DNA of 64,000 nt. It comes from Pseudomonadota bacterium. GTDB lineage: Bacteria; Pseudomonadota; Alphaproteobacteria; Rhizobiales; Hyphomicrobiaceae. The stretch lies in NCBI GenBank assembly GCA_018242295.1, contig JAFECE010000001.1:233939-297938 (forward strand), read 5' to 3'. Of the stretch, positions 18,226-27,524 are shown piece after piece. Below the pieces are notes generated by a model, which was given only the letters and a program-made list of their open reading frames with translations, ran no database searches and was not told the origin of the DNA. The position numbers and the translations under genes are program-made. Position 1 is the first letter of the stretch. Each line of letters begins with the position of its first letter.

Positions 18226-18354
18226 CGTTAATCTCCTCCCCGCCCTACGCCCTCCCCGCCTTGCACGTTGTCCTGCACTAGCGCAGACATGTCTTTGGCC
18301 GGTCATGCACCGGCGTTAGGACCATCCCCGTAAGGTCAAGCGGGAGGTCAGCCT

Positions 18355-18588
18355 ATGGACGATAATGTCTCGGAACTCGATCAGCTGCAGACCGCGTATA
18401 AGGCTGCTGTCGAGGAATGGATCGCGGCGATTAAGCGCGAGGAGGCGCTGGCGTCCGTCAACCATACGATCGCGGAAGTCGATAAGTGGGAAGGCGCCCA
18501 CTTCGCCGAAGACGAGATCCGCGGCAAGGTGAAGGCCGCGAAGAAGGACTACGAGGACGCATTGCGGCGGAAGTTCTTCGATTTCTGA
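18355..18588 (+). CDS. small acidic helical protein of unknown function
   Basis: A 77-residue protein, almost entirely predicted alpha-helix with many Glu, Lys and Asp residues (KREEALASVNHTIAEVDKWE) and a C-terminal RRKFFDF. It is preceded by GGGAGGT, a good ribosome site. It could form a coiled coil. The family is not recognised, but length, codon use and the ribosome site support a real gene. Confidence 0.65.
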   Translation: MDDNVSELDQLQTAYKAAVEEWIAAIKREEALASVNHTIAEVDKWEGAHFAEDEIRGKVKAAKKDYEDALRRKFFDF

Positions 18589-18610
18589 TTGGGTTTGGGG
18601 CGACGCGCCC

Positions 18611-18955
18611 CTACTTGTCGGAAAACAAGCTTAGCTGGCCCGGAAGCGGGGCCGTCGGTATGCGCCGATGCGGCCCTGGATCAAAGCGCGGTTCGAGCCC
18701 TGGAAAGCGGCGCTGGAATTCGGCAAGCGCGAGCTTGCGGCTGCCGGGAAAGCGCGTCTCTTCCCAAATTTCGTAAAGTCGCCGTGGATCGCAGGCGTAG
18801 CGCCGCTGGAGGTCCACCGGGCGGATCCGAAGCCAACGCGCGATCCAAATGTCGACGGCGTCGTCCTCGGTCAGGGGACGGCGTGCGACGTTCTGTGGTG
18901 GCTCATTAAGAAACGCAACGGCCATGATAACACTGCAGTTTTCTAACTCGGACAT
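18611..18955 (-). CDS. hypothetical protein with helical DNA-binding-like region
   Basis: About 114 residues from ATG 18955 (ATG 18925 is equally possible). The central part, DAVDIWIARWLRIRPVDLQ followed by RRYACDPRRLYEIWE, reads as a three-helix unit like a small HTH. The C-terminus ends in PGQLSLFSDK, a tail also seen on other rhizobial small proteins. The frame is open back to 19153, but that part is a repeat element. Function is unknown, and the DNA-binding idea is a weak inference. Confidence 0.6.
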   Translation of the reverse strand: MSELENCSVIMAVAFLNEPPQNVARRPLTEDDAVDIWIARWLRIRPVDLQRRYACDPRRLYEIWEETRFPGSRKLALAEFQRRFPGLEPRFDPGPHRRIPTAPLPGQLSLFSDK

Positions 18956-19042
18956 GCGACCAGCTTGACGCCGGACGCGATCCGCGATTGATCGCACGGG
19001 AAAAATAGAAACCCAAGATAGCAATCTGATGGCCGCGCCGAA

Positions 19043-19178
19043 CCTTCTCCCTTGGGGAGAAGGTGGCCGAAGGCCGGATGAGGGGCCGTCACCTGATTTG
19101 CAGTCCCTCACCTGCCCATCTCGCCGAAGGCAAGCCTCCGGCTCGACGGGCATCCTCTCCCGTTCCGGGAGAGGAAAA
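19043..19178. repeat. mosaic palindromic repeat, copy 1 (modules A then B)
   Basis: Module A is the hairpin CCTTCTCCC...GAGAAGG followed by TGGCCGAAGGCCGGATGAGGG. Module B is GTCCCTCACCTGCCC with a variable GCCGAAGGCAAGCCTCCGGC hairpin, ending in the CCTCTCCCGTTCCGGGAGAGG hairpin region. The copy ends 26 bp before hisA. It looks like the rhizobial intergenic mosaic elements (RIME-like). Confidence 0.8.
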
Positions 19179-19204
19179 GGAAACGTGATGCCGAAAGGAC
19201 CGAA

Positions 19205-19933
19205 TTGATCCTATTCCCTGCAATCGACCTCAAGGACGGCCAGTGCGTCCGGCTGAAGCTTGGCGAGATGGACGCCGCGACTGTGTTCAACGACGATCCG
19301 GCGGCGCAGGCGGCCAGTTTTGAACGCCAGGGCTTCAAGTACCTGCATATCGTTGATCTCAACGGCGCGTTCGCGGGCAAGCCCGTGAACGGCGCGGCGG
19401 TCGAAGCGATTTTGAAGGCGATCCGCATTCCGGCGCAGCTCGGCGGCGGCATCCGCGATTTGGCGACGATCGAGGCTTGGCTTCAGAAGGGTATCCGCCG
19501 GGTTATTCTCGGCACCGTTGCGGTTCGCGATCCGGCGCTCGTTCGGGAGGCCGCGAAGCGGTTTCCGGGGCAAGTTGCCGTCGGTATTGACGCCAAGGGC
19601 GGCAAAGTCGCCGTCGAGGGCTGGGCGGAGACCTCGGAGCTGACTGCGGCCGATCTTGCGCAGCGGTTCGAGGATGCGGGCGTCGCCGCGATCATCTATA
19701 CGGACATCGAGCGCGACGGCGTCCTGAAGGGCCTCAATCTGCCGGCGACGGCGGCGCTCGCAAAGGCGACGCGAATTCCGGTGATCGCATCCGGCGGCCT
19801 CGCCTCGATCGCCGACGTCAGAGAGCTCATAAAGCCCGAATATCGCCTGCTCGAAGGCGCGATCACGGGACGTGCACTGTATGATGGCCGTCTCGATCCC
19901 AAAGAGGCGCTCGAACTTCTGGAGACGGCATGA
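19205..19933 (+). CDS. hisA: phosphoribosylformimino-AICAR phosphate isomerase (ProFAR isomerase)
   Basis: A 242-residue TIM-barrel enzyme of histidine synthesis. The start is TTG 19205 ([16 protein letters not shown] follows), 4 bases after AAAGGAC. Asp8 in the first strand and Asp130 in VGIDAKGG are the expected catalytic pair. The phosphate-binding GGGIRD and ASGGL blocks are present. It overlaps the next small gene by 4 bp (ATGA). A mosaic repeat separates it from the upstream gene. Confidence 0.95.
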   Translation: MILFPAIDLKDGQCVRLKLGEMDAATVFNDDPAAQAASFERQGFKYLHIVDLNGAFAGKPVNGAAVEAILKAIRIPAQLGGGIRDLATIEAWLQKGIRRVILGTVAVRDPALVREAAKRFPGQVAVGIDAKGGKVAVEGWAETSELTAADLAQRFEDAGVAAIIYTDIERDGVLKGLNLPATAALAKATRIPVIASGGLASIADVRELIKPEYRLLEGAITGRALYDGRLDPKEALELLETA

Positions 19934-20154
19934 AGATAGGTGACAAAGTCCGCGTTATGAGGATGCCTGTTGACCTGCCGAAGGACAACAAGCAGCTCAC
20001 AACGCTTTTCCGCGGCTGCGTCGGCAAGACCTTTCCGATCGTCAAGTTCGACGACGGCCTGGTGGAGCTGCACGTCGGCGAGGCTTTCGGAAAGCCCGCC
20101 GAATATCACCAGATCTGGCTCGAGCCGAGCCACGTTTCGCTGGTCGAAGGCTGA
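19930..20154 (+). CDS. small conserved-looking protein coupled to hisA
   Basis: A 74-residue protein overlapping the hisA stop by 4 bp, so translation is probably coupled. The sequence ([19 protein letters not shown], then FRGCVGKTF and [10 protein letters not shown]) suggests a small SH3-like beta-barrel, as in KOW-type or similar domains. I know no function. It lies directly upstream of prfC. Confidence 0.7.
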   Translation: MKIGDKVRVMRMPVDLPKDNKQLTTLFRGCVGKTFPIVKFDDGLVELHVGEAFGKPAEYHQIWLEPSHVSLVEG

Positions 20155-20159
20155 GATCC

Positions 20160-21782
20160 TTGAATTTAATGGACCAATCCCCGCTCGCCGGAGCCGAGCT
20201 GCCGCCCGAGATTGCGCGGCGGCGTACGTTCGCGATCATTTCGCATCCTGACGCCGGTAAGACGACGCTGACGGAAAAGCTTCTTCTGTTCGGGGGAGCG
20301 ATCCAGATGGCGGGCGCCGTCAAGGCGCGCGGCGAGCGTCGCCGCACGCGCTCCGACTGGATGCAGATCGAGCAGCAGCGCGGCATCTCGGTGACGTCGT
20401 CGGTGATGACGTTTGAGCGGAACGGCATCGTCTACAATCTGCTCGATACGCCGGGCCACTCCGACTTCAGCGAGGATACGTACCGGACCCTGTCGGCCGT
20501 CGACGCCGCCGTCATGGTGATGGACGCCGCCAAGGGCATCGAAAGCCAAACGCGGAAGCTTTTCGAAGTCTGTCGGCTGCGCGACATTCCGATCATCACG
20601 TTCATCAACAAGATCGACCGCGAGGCGGAAGATCCGTTGACGCTGCTCGATCAGATCGCATCCGATCTGGCGCTCGATCTCGTGCCGATGGGCTGGCCCG
20701 TCGGCATGGGCTCGGACTTCCGCGGCGTGCTCGATCTCGTCGGCAACAAGATCCTGCTGCCGGAGAGCGCGGAACGTGGTGCACAGTACGGACATGCGCA
20801 GGCGCTCGACACGTTCGAGGGATTGCGCCGGATCGAAGGTATCGACGAGCGCATCGCGGAGCGGACCATCGAGGGCGTGGAGCTGGCACAAGGTGTGCTG
20901 CCGCAGTTCGATCTCGCGGCTTTCCGCGAAGGTCATCTGTCGCCCGTCTTTTTTGGCAGTGCGCTGAAGAATTTCGGCGTCGAACAGTTGCTCGACGCGC
21001 TGGGTCAATGGGCGCCGGGGCCGCTGCCGAGGGCGGCGACGCAGCGGACGGTGGAGCCCGGCGAAGATCAGGTGACAGGTTTCGTCTTCAAGGTGCAGGC
21101 GAACATGGACCCGAACCATCGGGATCGCATGGCGTTCGTCAGGCTTTGCTCAGGGCGTTTCAAGCGCGGGATGAAGCTCATTCACGTCCGCGAAAACAAA
21201 GCGATGACGGTGTCGTCGCCGACGTTCTTCTTCGGACAGGGCCGCGAAACGGCGGACGAAGCGTGGGCCGGCGACATCATCGGCGTGCCGAACCATGGAA
21301 CGCTTCGCGTCGGCGATACGCTCTCGGAGAAGGAGGCCCTGAAGTTCACGGGCATTCCGAATTTCGCGCCGGAGCTTTTGCGCCGGGTCGTCATTCAGGA
21401 TGCGATGAAGGCGAAGCAGCTCAACCGCGCGCTCGACGATTTGGCGGAAGAAGGCATCGTGCAGGTGTTCACGCCGATTGCCGGCGGCAGGCAAATTCTG
21501 GGCGTCGTCGGGCAGCTGCAGTTCGAGGTGCTGCAGTCGCGCGTTGCCGCCGAATACGGGGTGCCGGTAACGCTCGAACAGCCGCCTTACGAATTGGCGC
21601 GCTGGATTTCGGCGGACGATCCGCAGACGCTTCAGAAGTTCGTCGATGGACACCGGGGCGAGATCGCGACCGATCGTGACGGGGCACTGGTGTTTCTCGC
21701 CGAAAGCCCGTGGATGCTGAAGTACAAGAGCGAGAAGTTTCCCGACGTGATATTCGCCGCACTGCGGGAGCGCGGCGCCTAG
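20160..21782 (+). CDS. prfC: peptide chain release factor 3
   Basis: A 540-residue translational GTPase that recycles RF1/RF2 after termination. G1 is HPDAGKTT (about residues 29-36), G3 is DTPGHSDF and G4 is NKID. The RF3-specific FGGAIQMAGAVKARG and RRTRSDWMQIEQQRGISVTSS blocks follow G1. The start may be TTG 20160 (GAAGG 9 bases upstream) or ATG 20169. The length is normal. It follows the small gene by 5 bp and ends a likely hisA-small gene-prfC unit. Confidence 0.95.
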   Translation: MNLMDQSPLAGAELPPEIARRRTFAIISHPDAGKTTLTEKLLLFGGAIQMAGAVKARGERRRTRSDWMQIEQQRGISVTSSVMTFERNGIVYNLLDTPGHSDFSEDTYRTLSAVDAAVMVMDAAKGIESQTRKLFEVCRLRDIPIITFINKIDREAEDPLTLLDQIASDLALDLVPMGWPVGMGSDFRGVLDLVGNKILLPESAERGAQYGHAQALDTFEGLRRIEGIDERIAERTIEGVELAQGVLPQFDLAAFREGHLSPVFFGSALKNFGVEQLLDALGQWAPGPLPRAATQRTVEPGEDQVTGFVFKVQANMDPNHRDRMAFVRLCSGRFKRGMKLIHVRENKAMTVSSPTFFFGQGRETADEAWAGDIIGVPNHGTLRVGDTLSEKEALKFTGIPNFAPELLRRVVIQDAMKAKQLNRALDDLAEEGIVQVFTPIAGGRQILGVVGQLQFEVLQSRVAAEYGVPVTLEQPPYELARWISADDPQTLQKFVDGHRGEIATDRDGALVFLAESPWMLKYKSEKFPDVIFAALRERGA

Positions 21783-21848
21783 GGGACTGGCGGCATCTTC
21801 CGTTCGGCGGGATGACGCTAGAGGAAGATCATGGGCAATCATCGTTCC

Positions 21849-21976
21849 GTCTCCCTTGGGGAGAAGGTGGCCGAAGGCCGGATGAGGGGACTTCGCAGTT
21901 CGACGGTTATCCATCGTTTCGTGTCAAAGTCCCTCACCTGTCCTTCGGACATCCTCTCCCGTTCCGGGAGAGGAAA
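21849..21976. repeat. mosaic palindromic repeat, copy 2 (modules A then B)
   Basis: Same layout as the copy at 19043: CTCCCTTGGGGAGAAGG, TGGCCGAAGGCCGGATGAGG, then GTCCCTCACCTG and the CTCTCCCGTTCCGGGAGAGG hairpin. The inner hairpin of module B is shortened here. It lies downstream of prfC. Confidence 0.8.
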
Positions 21977-22029
21977 GGCAGCGAGTATCTCGAAGTCATC
22001 TCGGTTCGGTGGGATACCGCCTCTCTCAT

Positions 22030-22122
22030 CCCGTCACCCCGGCGCAGGTCGGGGTGACCAGTCAACTCGAACATCCAGGTTGCTGATGTTTGTCTGGATC
22101 CCGGCCTTCGCCGGGATGACGG
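22030..22122. repeat. GTCATCC-type palindromic repeat
   Basis: It starts with CCCGTCACCCCGGCGCAGG and ends with GGATCCCGGCCTTCGCC plus GGGATGACGG, giving inverted ends around a variable 30-bp centre. A close relative is at 27744. Together with copy 2 of the mosaic repeat it fills the 387-bp gap between prfC and the next gene; nothing else is seen there. Confidence 0.65.
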
Positions 22123-22169
22123 TTTAAGGGAGATATCCGGAGTGCAGGCTTCAGACACCCTATCTTAGA

Positions 22170-22481
22170 TCACATGGAGATATTCGGCTCGCGGCGCTTT
22201 GGATCGGCGAAGCGGGTTTCGACGGTGGACAGCCAGTCGGTCAGGGCTTTTTCCAGGGCATCGGTCTGTGCCGTTGCCTTGCTGTGCTGAATCTCGGTCA
22301 CCGTACCTTCGGTGTCGAGCGAGCCCCGGATCGCGTCATGCTGATCGATGAAGTTTGTCAGGGCGTCGGTTTGGTCGCCGATGATGCCATGGGCCTCCAG
22401 CTGGGCCCGCGCCTGGGCAATGCGATCTTGCACCGCGTCGAGCCGGGCGCGAAGGTTCTTGGGGGCGAAGTCGTCGACCAT
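22170..22481 (-). CDS. small helical protein of unknown function
   Basis: A 103-residue protein rich in Ala, Asp, Gln and Thr. It has a predicted coiled-coil N-terminal half (RARLDAVQDRIAQARAQLEA) and a second helical stretch (TDALEKALTDWLSTVETRF). No family was recognised. It is convergent with prfC and divergent from hisF (157 bp apart). Confidence 0.6.
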   Translation of the reverse strand: MVDDFAPKNLRARLDAVQDRIAQARAQLEAHGIIGDQTDALTNFIDQHDAIRGSLDTEGTVTEIQHSKATAQTDALEKALTDWLSTVETRFADPKRREPNISM

Positions 22482-22638
22482 TAATGTCAGTTCCTTGAAA
22501 ACTAGCGCACAAGAGCGCGTGACAGATCAACTGCCGAGATCACTCTGAAGTTCCGTCCCGTTCGGTTAAAATTCTCGACGCCGTCTCGGGCTCCGTGATA
22601 CTTGCCGGGCCTGACATCAGGAAGCTGACTTTGCAAAC

Positions 22639-23415
22639 ATGCTGAAAATCCGCATCATTCCGTGCCTCGACGTCAAGGATGGACGGGTCGTCAAGGGCGT
22701 CAACTTCGTCGATCTCGTCGATGCCGGGGATCCGGTCGAGGTTGCAGCTGCCTATGATGCCGCAGGTGCCGACGAGCTTTGCTTTCTCGACATCACGGCG
22801 AGCCACGAGAACCGCGACACCATTTTCGACGTCGTCGAGCGTACAGCCAACCGGTGCTTCATGCCGCTGACGGTCGGCGGGGGTGTACGGACGGTCGAAG
22901 ATATCCGCAAGCTGCTCGAAGCGGGCGCCGACAAGGTTTCGATCAACACGGCGGCCGTTACCAATCGCGCTTTCGTCAAGGAAGCGAGTGAGAAGTTCGG
23001 CGCGCAGTGCATCGTCGTTGCGATCGATGCGAAGAAGGTTTCCGGCGATGGCGAGCCGCTGCGCTGGGAGATCTTCACGCACGGCGGGCGGAAGCCGACG
23101 GGGCTCGATGCGATCGCTTACGCACGGGAAGTCGCCGAGCTCGGGGCGGGCGAAATCCTCCTCACGTCCATGGATCGCGATGGCACGAAGGCGGGCTTCG
23201 ACGTTGCTTTAACGCGGGCCATTTCCGACGCCGTGACAATTCCTGTCATCGCGTCGGGTGGCGTCGGCACGCTGCAGCATCTGGTTGACGGCGTCGAGAA
23301 CGGTCACGCCAGCGCAGTGCTTGCGGCGTCGATCTTCCACTTCGGCACGTATTCGATCCCCGAAGCGAAGGAATACATGGCGAAAGCCGGCCTCGCTATG
23401 CGGCTGGATAAGTAA
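22639..23415 (+). CDS. hisF: imidazole glycerol phosphate synthase cyclase subunit
   Basis: A 258-residue TIM-barrel that uses ammonia from HisH to form imidazole glycerol phosphate and AICAR. Catalytic Asp11 (CLDVKDG) and Asp130 (VAIDAKK) are present, as are phosphate-binding GGGVR and ASGGVG. The conserved [11 protein letters not shown] loop is complete. In related genomes hisE and coaA often follow; here a mosaic repeat and nth on the opposite strand follow instead. Confidence 0.97.
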   Translation: MLKIRIIPCLDVKDGRVVKGVNFVDLVDAGDPVEVAAAYDAAGADELCFLDITASHENRDTIFDVVERTANRCFMPLTVGGGVRTVEDIRKLLEAGADKVSINTAAVTNRAFVKEASEKFGAQCIVVAIDAKKVSGDGEPLRWEIFTHGGRKPTGLDAIAYAREVAELGAGEILLTSMDRDGTKAGFDVALTRAISDAVTIPVIASGGVGTLQHLVDGVENGHASAVLAASIFHFGTYSIPEAKEYMAKAGLAMRLDK

Positions 23416-23448
23416 GCGTCTCTTCTTGCGCCAAGTGTACGAACGCCT

Positions 23449-23577
23449 TTCCTCTCCCGGAACGGGAGAGGATGCCCGAACGGGCAGGTGAGGGACTTTG
23501 CGTCAACCGGGGTGCCGCCGTCAGCATCAAGTCCCCTCATCCGGCCTTCGGCCACCTTCTCCCGGTGGGAGAAGGAA
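23449..23577. repeat. mosaic palindromic repeat, copy 3 (reverse complement of the A-B layout)
   Basis: It reads CCTCTCCCGGAACGGGAGAGG, then ATGCCCGAACGGGCAGGTGAG, a short spacer, CCCCTCATCCGGCCTTCGGC and a terminal CTTCTCCCGGTGGGAGAAGG. It fills the gap between the convergent hisF and nth genes. Confidence 0.8.
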
Positions 23578-23598
23578 ACACCGATCGACCGCCGACAA

Positions 23599-24363
23599 TT
23601 AGGGCGCAGGCGTTTTGTCCGGGTAGAGGCAGAGGTCGTTGACGATGCAGCGCCAGCATTCGGGCTTGCGGGCTTTGCACACGTAACGGCCGTGCAGGAT
23701 CAGCCAATGGTGCGCGTGCATCATATATTCTGCCGGGACGACGCGCAGCAGATCCTCTTCGACGGCAAGTGGTGTCGTTCCGTGAGAAAGCCCGATGCGA
23801 TTGGCGATACGAAAAACATGCGTATCGACGGCCATCGTCGGATGGTGAAACGCGATGTTCATGACGACGTTAGCGGTCTTTCGGCCGACGCCCGGCAAGG
23901 ACTCGAGCGCGTCGCGGTCGGGTGGAACCTGCCCGCCGAAATCATCGACAAGGCGTTGCGATAATCCGATGACGTTTTTCGCCTTGGCCCGATATAGCCC
24001 GATCGTCTTGATGTATTCGCGGAGCTTGTCTTCGCCGAGCTCGAGCATCTTCTCTGGTGTCTCGGCAACCTTGAACAGCCCTCGCGTCGCCTTGTTGACG
24101 CCGGCGTCGGTCGCCTGCGCGGAAAGGACGACGGCGACGAGAAGCGTAAACGGATTAATGTGCTCCAGTTCGCCCTTAGGTTCCGGGCTTGCCGCCTGAA
24201 AGCGCCGGAAAACCTCGTGGACTTGCGCCTTGTCGAGCAGCTTCGGCTGCCGCTTCGGTTTCTGGGCCTTGCCCGGGGCGAGGACACGTGGTTTTCCGGC
24301 CTTGCCTTTTGCGACGGAACTTCCGATCTTCGGCGGCACTATCTTCAAGGACGCTTTGGCCAT
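23599..24363 (-). CDS. nth: endonuclease III
   Basis: A 254-residue base-excision DNA glycosylase/AP lyase for oxidised pyrimidines. The helix-hairpin-helix LPGVGRKTANVV holds the Schiff-base Lys162, and Asp180 (MAVDTHVFR) is the second catalytic residue. Cys229, Cys236, Cys239 and Cys245 form the C-x6-C-x2-C-x5-C iron-sulfur motif. The N-terminal 43 residues are a basic Lys/Pro/Ala-rich extension not needed for the fold. It is divergent from the DUF2244 gene with 92 bp between them. Confidence 0.95.
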   Translation of the reverse strand: MAKASLKIVPPKIGSSVAKGKAGKPRVLAPGKAQKPKRQPKLLDKAQVHEVFRRFQAASPEPKGELEHINPFTLLVAVVLSAQATDAGVNKATRGLFKVAETPEKMLELGEDKLREYIKTIGLYRAKAKNVIGLSQRLVDDFGGQVPPDRDALESLPGVGRKTANVVMNIAFHHPTMAVDTHVFRIANRIGLSHGTTPLAVEEDLLRVVPAEYMMHAHHWLILHGRYVCKARKPECWRCIVNDLCLYPDKTPAP

Positions 24364-24455
24364 CAGGGCTCCGGTTCGTTGACGTGCAGCGGACTCGGAT
24401 TAAAATTCACGCGAGTGTTCCGCGACAGGGGCCCCGCGACTGGGGGCGACGAGAA

Positions 24456-24953
24456 ATGATCGGCAATCGGCCCGAAATGCAAGTCTCGAACGCGGCGCAG
24501 TTTGTGCTTCATCCGCACAGATCACTGCCGCCGAGCGGCTTCGTGATCATGATGTCGCTGATCAGTCTCGTCAGCTTCGTTATCGGCATGGTCTTCTTCC
24601 TTATGGGAGCCTGGCCGGTTTTTGGATTCTTCGGCCTCGACGTGGCGCTGATCTACTGGGCGTTCAAGCTCAACTATCGTTCGGGCAGGATTTACGAAAC
24701 CGTGTCGCTGTCGCCGGAGCTTCTGAAGCTGACGCGCGTGCACCCATCGGGCAAGCGGGAAGAGTTCGATTTCAACCCCTATTGGACGCGCGTTCGCTGC
24801 ACGGTCGATCAACCGGATGGGCGGACGTCATTGCATCTCGCGGCGCAAGGCAAGGAAGTTCTGTTCGGACAATTCCTGACGGACGATGAGCGCCGCGATT
24901 TTGCCGATGCTTTGACGGGCGCCCTCATCACCGCGCGCGGCTCGCGGTTCTAG
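24456..24953 (+). CDS. DUF2244 family membrane protein
   Basis: A 165-residue protein with two transmembrane helices (about residues 28-50 and 52-70, FVIMMSLISLVSFVIGMVF and the following AWPVFGFFGLDVALIYWAF). After them comes a soluble domain containing YWTRVRC and LTDDERRDFADAL. This matches DUF2244 proteins often found next to nth in rhizobia. ATG 24456 gives the family length. Function is unknown. Confidence 0.82.
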   Translation: MIGNRPEMQVSNAAQFVLHPHRSLPPSGFVIMMSLISLVSFVIGMVFFLMGAWPVFGFFGLDVALIYWAFKLNYRSGRIYETVSLSPELLKLTRVHPSGKREEFDFNPYWTRVRCTVDQPDGRTSLHLAAQGKEVLFGQFLTDDERRDFADALTGALITARGSRF

Positions 24954-24961
24954 AATTCCCG

Positions 24962-25714
24962 TTACGTGAAAATCATTCTGAGGCCCGCCGCCAGAAGCAG
25001 GCCGGCGAGAATGTAGCGCAATGCCTTGGGCGACAGGACTTGGATGCCGAGGCCGGACCCGAGCAGTCCGCCTATGGCAACCGCCAGCATCCACCAGGGC
25101 AGCGGTCCGGGCATTGCGGGTATCACTGTCCAGATTGCGGCGAGTGCTGCGGCTGAGTTCAAGAGATTGAAGACGACGGAAACGGCGGCTGCCTGTCGCG
25201 TTCCGACCCAGCCGAAAGCGAGCACGAGGGGGCTAAGAAATATGCCGCCGCCGACACCGGTTAGACCCGAGACGTATCCGACAACCGCTCCTACCAGGAG
25301 CGACGGCCCGAATGGCGGCGTGGCGGAGGCAGTACGATCGATCTCGGCGGCGCGTGCAGCCGAACGGAGCATCAAAGCACTCGCGGCGATCAGCAATATT
25401 CCAACGAAGGGCTGATAGAGGCGGTGCGGCAAGTCGCTGATGCCGCCGAGGACCGAGAACGGCGCGCCAAGGATTGCGAAGGGATAGAAGCTTCGCCACG
25501 TCAGCAGGCCTGCGCGCGCAAATCTCGCGCATCCGATGGCGGCGACGATGACATTCAGCGCGAGGGCAGTTGGCTTGATGGCCTCGGGGCCGAAGCCTGA
25601 GAGGCCCATGATCGCGATGTAACCGGTGCCGCCTGCTTGCCCGACGGATGCATAGAGGGCGGCGACAATTGCGAAGATGATGGGTAACAGCGCATGCTCG
25701 AAGGAGAGGGCCAT
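24962..25714 (-). CDS. TauE/SafE family sulfite/organosulfur exporter-like permease
   Basis: A 250-residue inner-membrane protein with about eight hydrophobic helices. The repeat motifs SVGQAGGTGYIA and YVSGLTGVGGGIFLSPL are the two copies of the family signature. Members export sulfite, sulfoacetate or related C2-sulfonates. No sulfur-metabolism gene is adjacent, so the substrate cannot be named. A GGAG ribosome site precedes ATG 25714. Confidence 0.9.
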   Translation of the reverse strand: MALSFEHALLPIIFAIVAALYASVGQAGGTGYIAIMGLSGFGPEAIKPTALALNVIVAAIGCARFARAGLLTWRSFYPFAILGAPFSVLGGISDLPHRLYQPFVGILLIAASALMLRSAARAAEIDRTASATPPFGPSLLVGAVVGYVSGLTGVGGGIFLSPLVLAFGWVGTRQAAAVSVVFNLLNSAAALAAIWTVIPAMPGPLPWWMLAVAIGGLLGSGLGIQVLSPKALRYILAGLLLAAGLRMIFT

Positions 25715-25729
25715 GCGCTTCGGTGGCCG

Positions 25730-25942
25730 CTAGTCGTTCAGCATCGTCAATGCGGCGCGGCGGTCGCCGGGCTTCAGCCGCAGGAATTGCGTGCGCGCGG
25801 CTTTGATGTCTTTTTCAGAGCCCGTCTCGGATGCGGCCTTCAAGGCTTTCGTCGCGGCATGATCGGCACCGACAAGGAAAGACAGCGCGCCGGCCAGGCG
25901 GCCCATCACGGCAGCGTCGAACTTGAAGTCGTCATCGCCCAT
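25730..25942 (-). CDS. small hypothetical protein
   Basis: A 70-residue soluble protein with an acidic start (MGDDDFKFDAAVMGRLAGAL) and a basic C-terminal half (RTQFLRLKPGDRRAALTML), all predicted helix. It sits between gloA (14 bp upstream) and the TauE-like gene (15 bp downstream), so it is likely part of their transcript. The family is not recognised. Confidence 0.65.
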   Translation of the reverse strand: MGDDDFKFDAAVMGRLAGALSFLVGADHAATKALKAASETGSEKDIKAARTQFLRLKPGDRRAALTMLND

Positions 25943-25956
25943 GGGAACGGATTATC

Positions 25957-26352
25957 CTATTGGAACCGGCCGCCGCGTTGCAGGACTTCGATCTTGTAGC
26001 CGTCGGGATCGTCGATGAAGAAGAACATGCCGAACGGCTTGCCGTCGAAGTTCATCGTCTTGATGTCTTTGGGCTGATAGCCCGCAGCAGTGATCCTTGC
26101 GCGCGTCGCCTCGAGGTCGTCAACGACGAAGGCGACGTGACCGTAGCCGTTGCCAAGTTCGTAAGGCTCGGTGCGGCCCTTGTTGACGGTCAACTCTACC
26201 TCGAAGTCGTTTTCGGGGTTCTTCATGTAGGTCAGCGAGAAGTCCGGCCACTCCTTGCGATCGGAGATCTTGAGGCCGAAACAGGTCTCATAGAATTTCA
26301 CCGAGCGGGCTTCGTCGAGCACGCGGATCATCATGTGGATCGCTTTGGCCAT
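25957..26352 (-). CDS. gloA: lactoylglutathione lyase (glyoxalase I)
   Basis: A 131-residue VOC-fold enzyme that converts the methylglyoxal-glutathione hemithioacetal to S-lactoylglutathione. The four metal ligands are visible as His6, Glu53 (FEVELTVN), His72 (GYGHVAFVVDD) and Glu122 (GYKIEVLQRG). The short length without the loop insertions of yeast-type enzymes fits the Ni-dependent bacterial class. It is 18 bp downstream of leuD on the same strand. Confidence 0.9.
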   Translation of the reverse strand: MAKAIHMMIRVLDEARSVKFYETCFGLKISDRKEWPDFSLTYMKNPENDFEVELTVNKGRTEPYELGNGYGHVAFVVDDLEATRARITAAGYQPKDIKTMNFDGKPFGMFFFIDDPDGYKIEVLQRGGRFQ

Positions 26353-26370
26353 CTCGGTTTTTTCCTCAGC

Positions 26371-26979
26371 TCAGAGCCAGGGGCGCGACGAGGCAGTGGA
26401 CGATTCGAAGGATGAGATCTGCTTGCCCTTCTCGAGCGTCAGGCCGATGTTGTCGAGGCCGTTGAGCAAGCAATGCTTGCGGAACGGGTCGATCTCGAAC
26501 TTGATGACGCCGCCGTCGGGGCCGCGAATTTCTTGGCTTTCGAGATCGACAGTCAGCGTTGCGTTGGCGCCGCGGTTTGCGTCGTCCATCAGCTTGTCGA
26601 CTTCGCTTTGCGGCACCTTGATCGGCAGGATGCCGTTCTGGAAGCAGTTGTTATAGAAAATGTCGGCGAAGTCCGGCGCAATGACGCAGCGGATGCCAAA
26701 ATCCAAGAGTGCCCACGGCGCGTGCTCGCGCGAGGAACCGCAGCCGAAGTTGTCGCCGGTCACGAGGATCGTCGCGGCGCGGTACTGCGGCTTGTTCAAG
26801 ACGAAATCCGAGATCTCTTTGCCCGTCGCGGGATCGTAGCGCATTTCGTAGAACAGCGACTTGCCGAGACCCGTGCGCTTGATCGTTTTCAGAAACTGCT
26901 TCGGGATGATCATGTCGGTATCGACGTTGCGGATCGGCAGAGGGGCTGCGACGCCGGTCAGTACCGTGAACTTGTCCAT
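26371..26979 (-). CDS. leuD: 3-isopropylmalate dehydratase small subunit
   Basis: A 202-residue swivel domain of isopropylmalate isomerase, second step of leucine synthesis. Diagnostic segments are [33 protein letters not shown] and [13 protein letters not shown]. Its partner leuC is 3.9 kb away on the same strand, with six unrelated genes between them, so the complex is encoded by a split pair. It is followed by gloA. Confidence 0.97.
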   Translation of the reverse strand: MDKFTVLTGVAAPLPIRNVDTDMIIPKQFLKTIKRTGLGKSLFYEMRYDPATGKEISDFVLNKPQYRAATILVTGDNFGCGSSREHAPWALLDFGIRCVIAPDFADIFYNNCFQNGILPIKVPQSEVDKLMDDANRGANATLTVDLESQEIRGPDGGVIKFEIDPFRKHCLLNGLDNIGLTLEKGKQISSFESSTASSRPWL

Positions 26980-26994
26980 GCTTAGGTCTCCTGA

Positions 26995-27426
26995 TCAGGC
27001 GCGCAACGTGTCCGCAAGCGCCCGGAAATAGCCTTCGGCCGAGGAGAGGCGCCGGGCGTGGCGGAAGGCGCCGAACTCCCGGATAGCGGCCTCGAGATCG
27101 AAGGGCTGCAAATGTTCCAGGCGTCGTTTAACGCCAGCCCGCTTGCGCCCGTCAAGATGATCTTCGAGCGTCGCGACAATCGTTTCGACATATCCCGAAA
27201 TGCGGCCGAGTTCGCGGGTGGCGGAGAGGAGCGCCAGGCGGTCCTTTGGGCAATTCTCCAATGTCGCTAGATTTGCGGCGGCCCGGGCGAGCGTTGCCGC
27301 CACCTCTTCGGCATAGAGCGCGACCTTCTCGCGTCTCAGGACGTCGAGCCGGGCGGCCAGGGACAGCCAACGGTTAACGGTCTTGGCAAGCTCGGAAAGA
27401 CGCTCCGCATAGTCGGCAAACCGCAT
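26995..27426 (-). CDS. hypothetical helical protein upstream of leuD
   Basis: A 143-residue protein, nearly all alpha-helix (LSELAKTVNRWLSLAARLDV and LYAEEVAATLARAAANL). It is rich in Ala, Arg and Leu and has a basic HLDGRKRAGVKRRL patch. ATG 27426 or GTG 27429 may start it. It is 15 bp upstream of leuD, so probably on the same message. The family is not recognised. Confidence 0.65.
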   Translation of the reverse strand: MRFADYAERLSELAKTVNRWLSLAARLDVLRREKVALYAEEVAATLARAAANLATLENCPKDRLALLSATRELGRISGYVETIVATLEDHLDGRKRAGVKRRLEHLQPFDLEAAIREFGAFRHARRLSSAEGYFRALADTLRA

Positions 27427-27524
27427 CACAGATCCTCAACGCCGTCGGATCTGCGATTTTAGGCGCGGCTGAGAGAGCGGGGATAAGTTTTCTACGATCC
27501 ATTTGCGGCCGGGAGAGCCGAAAC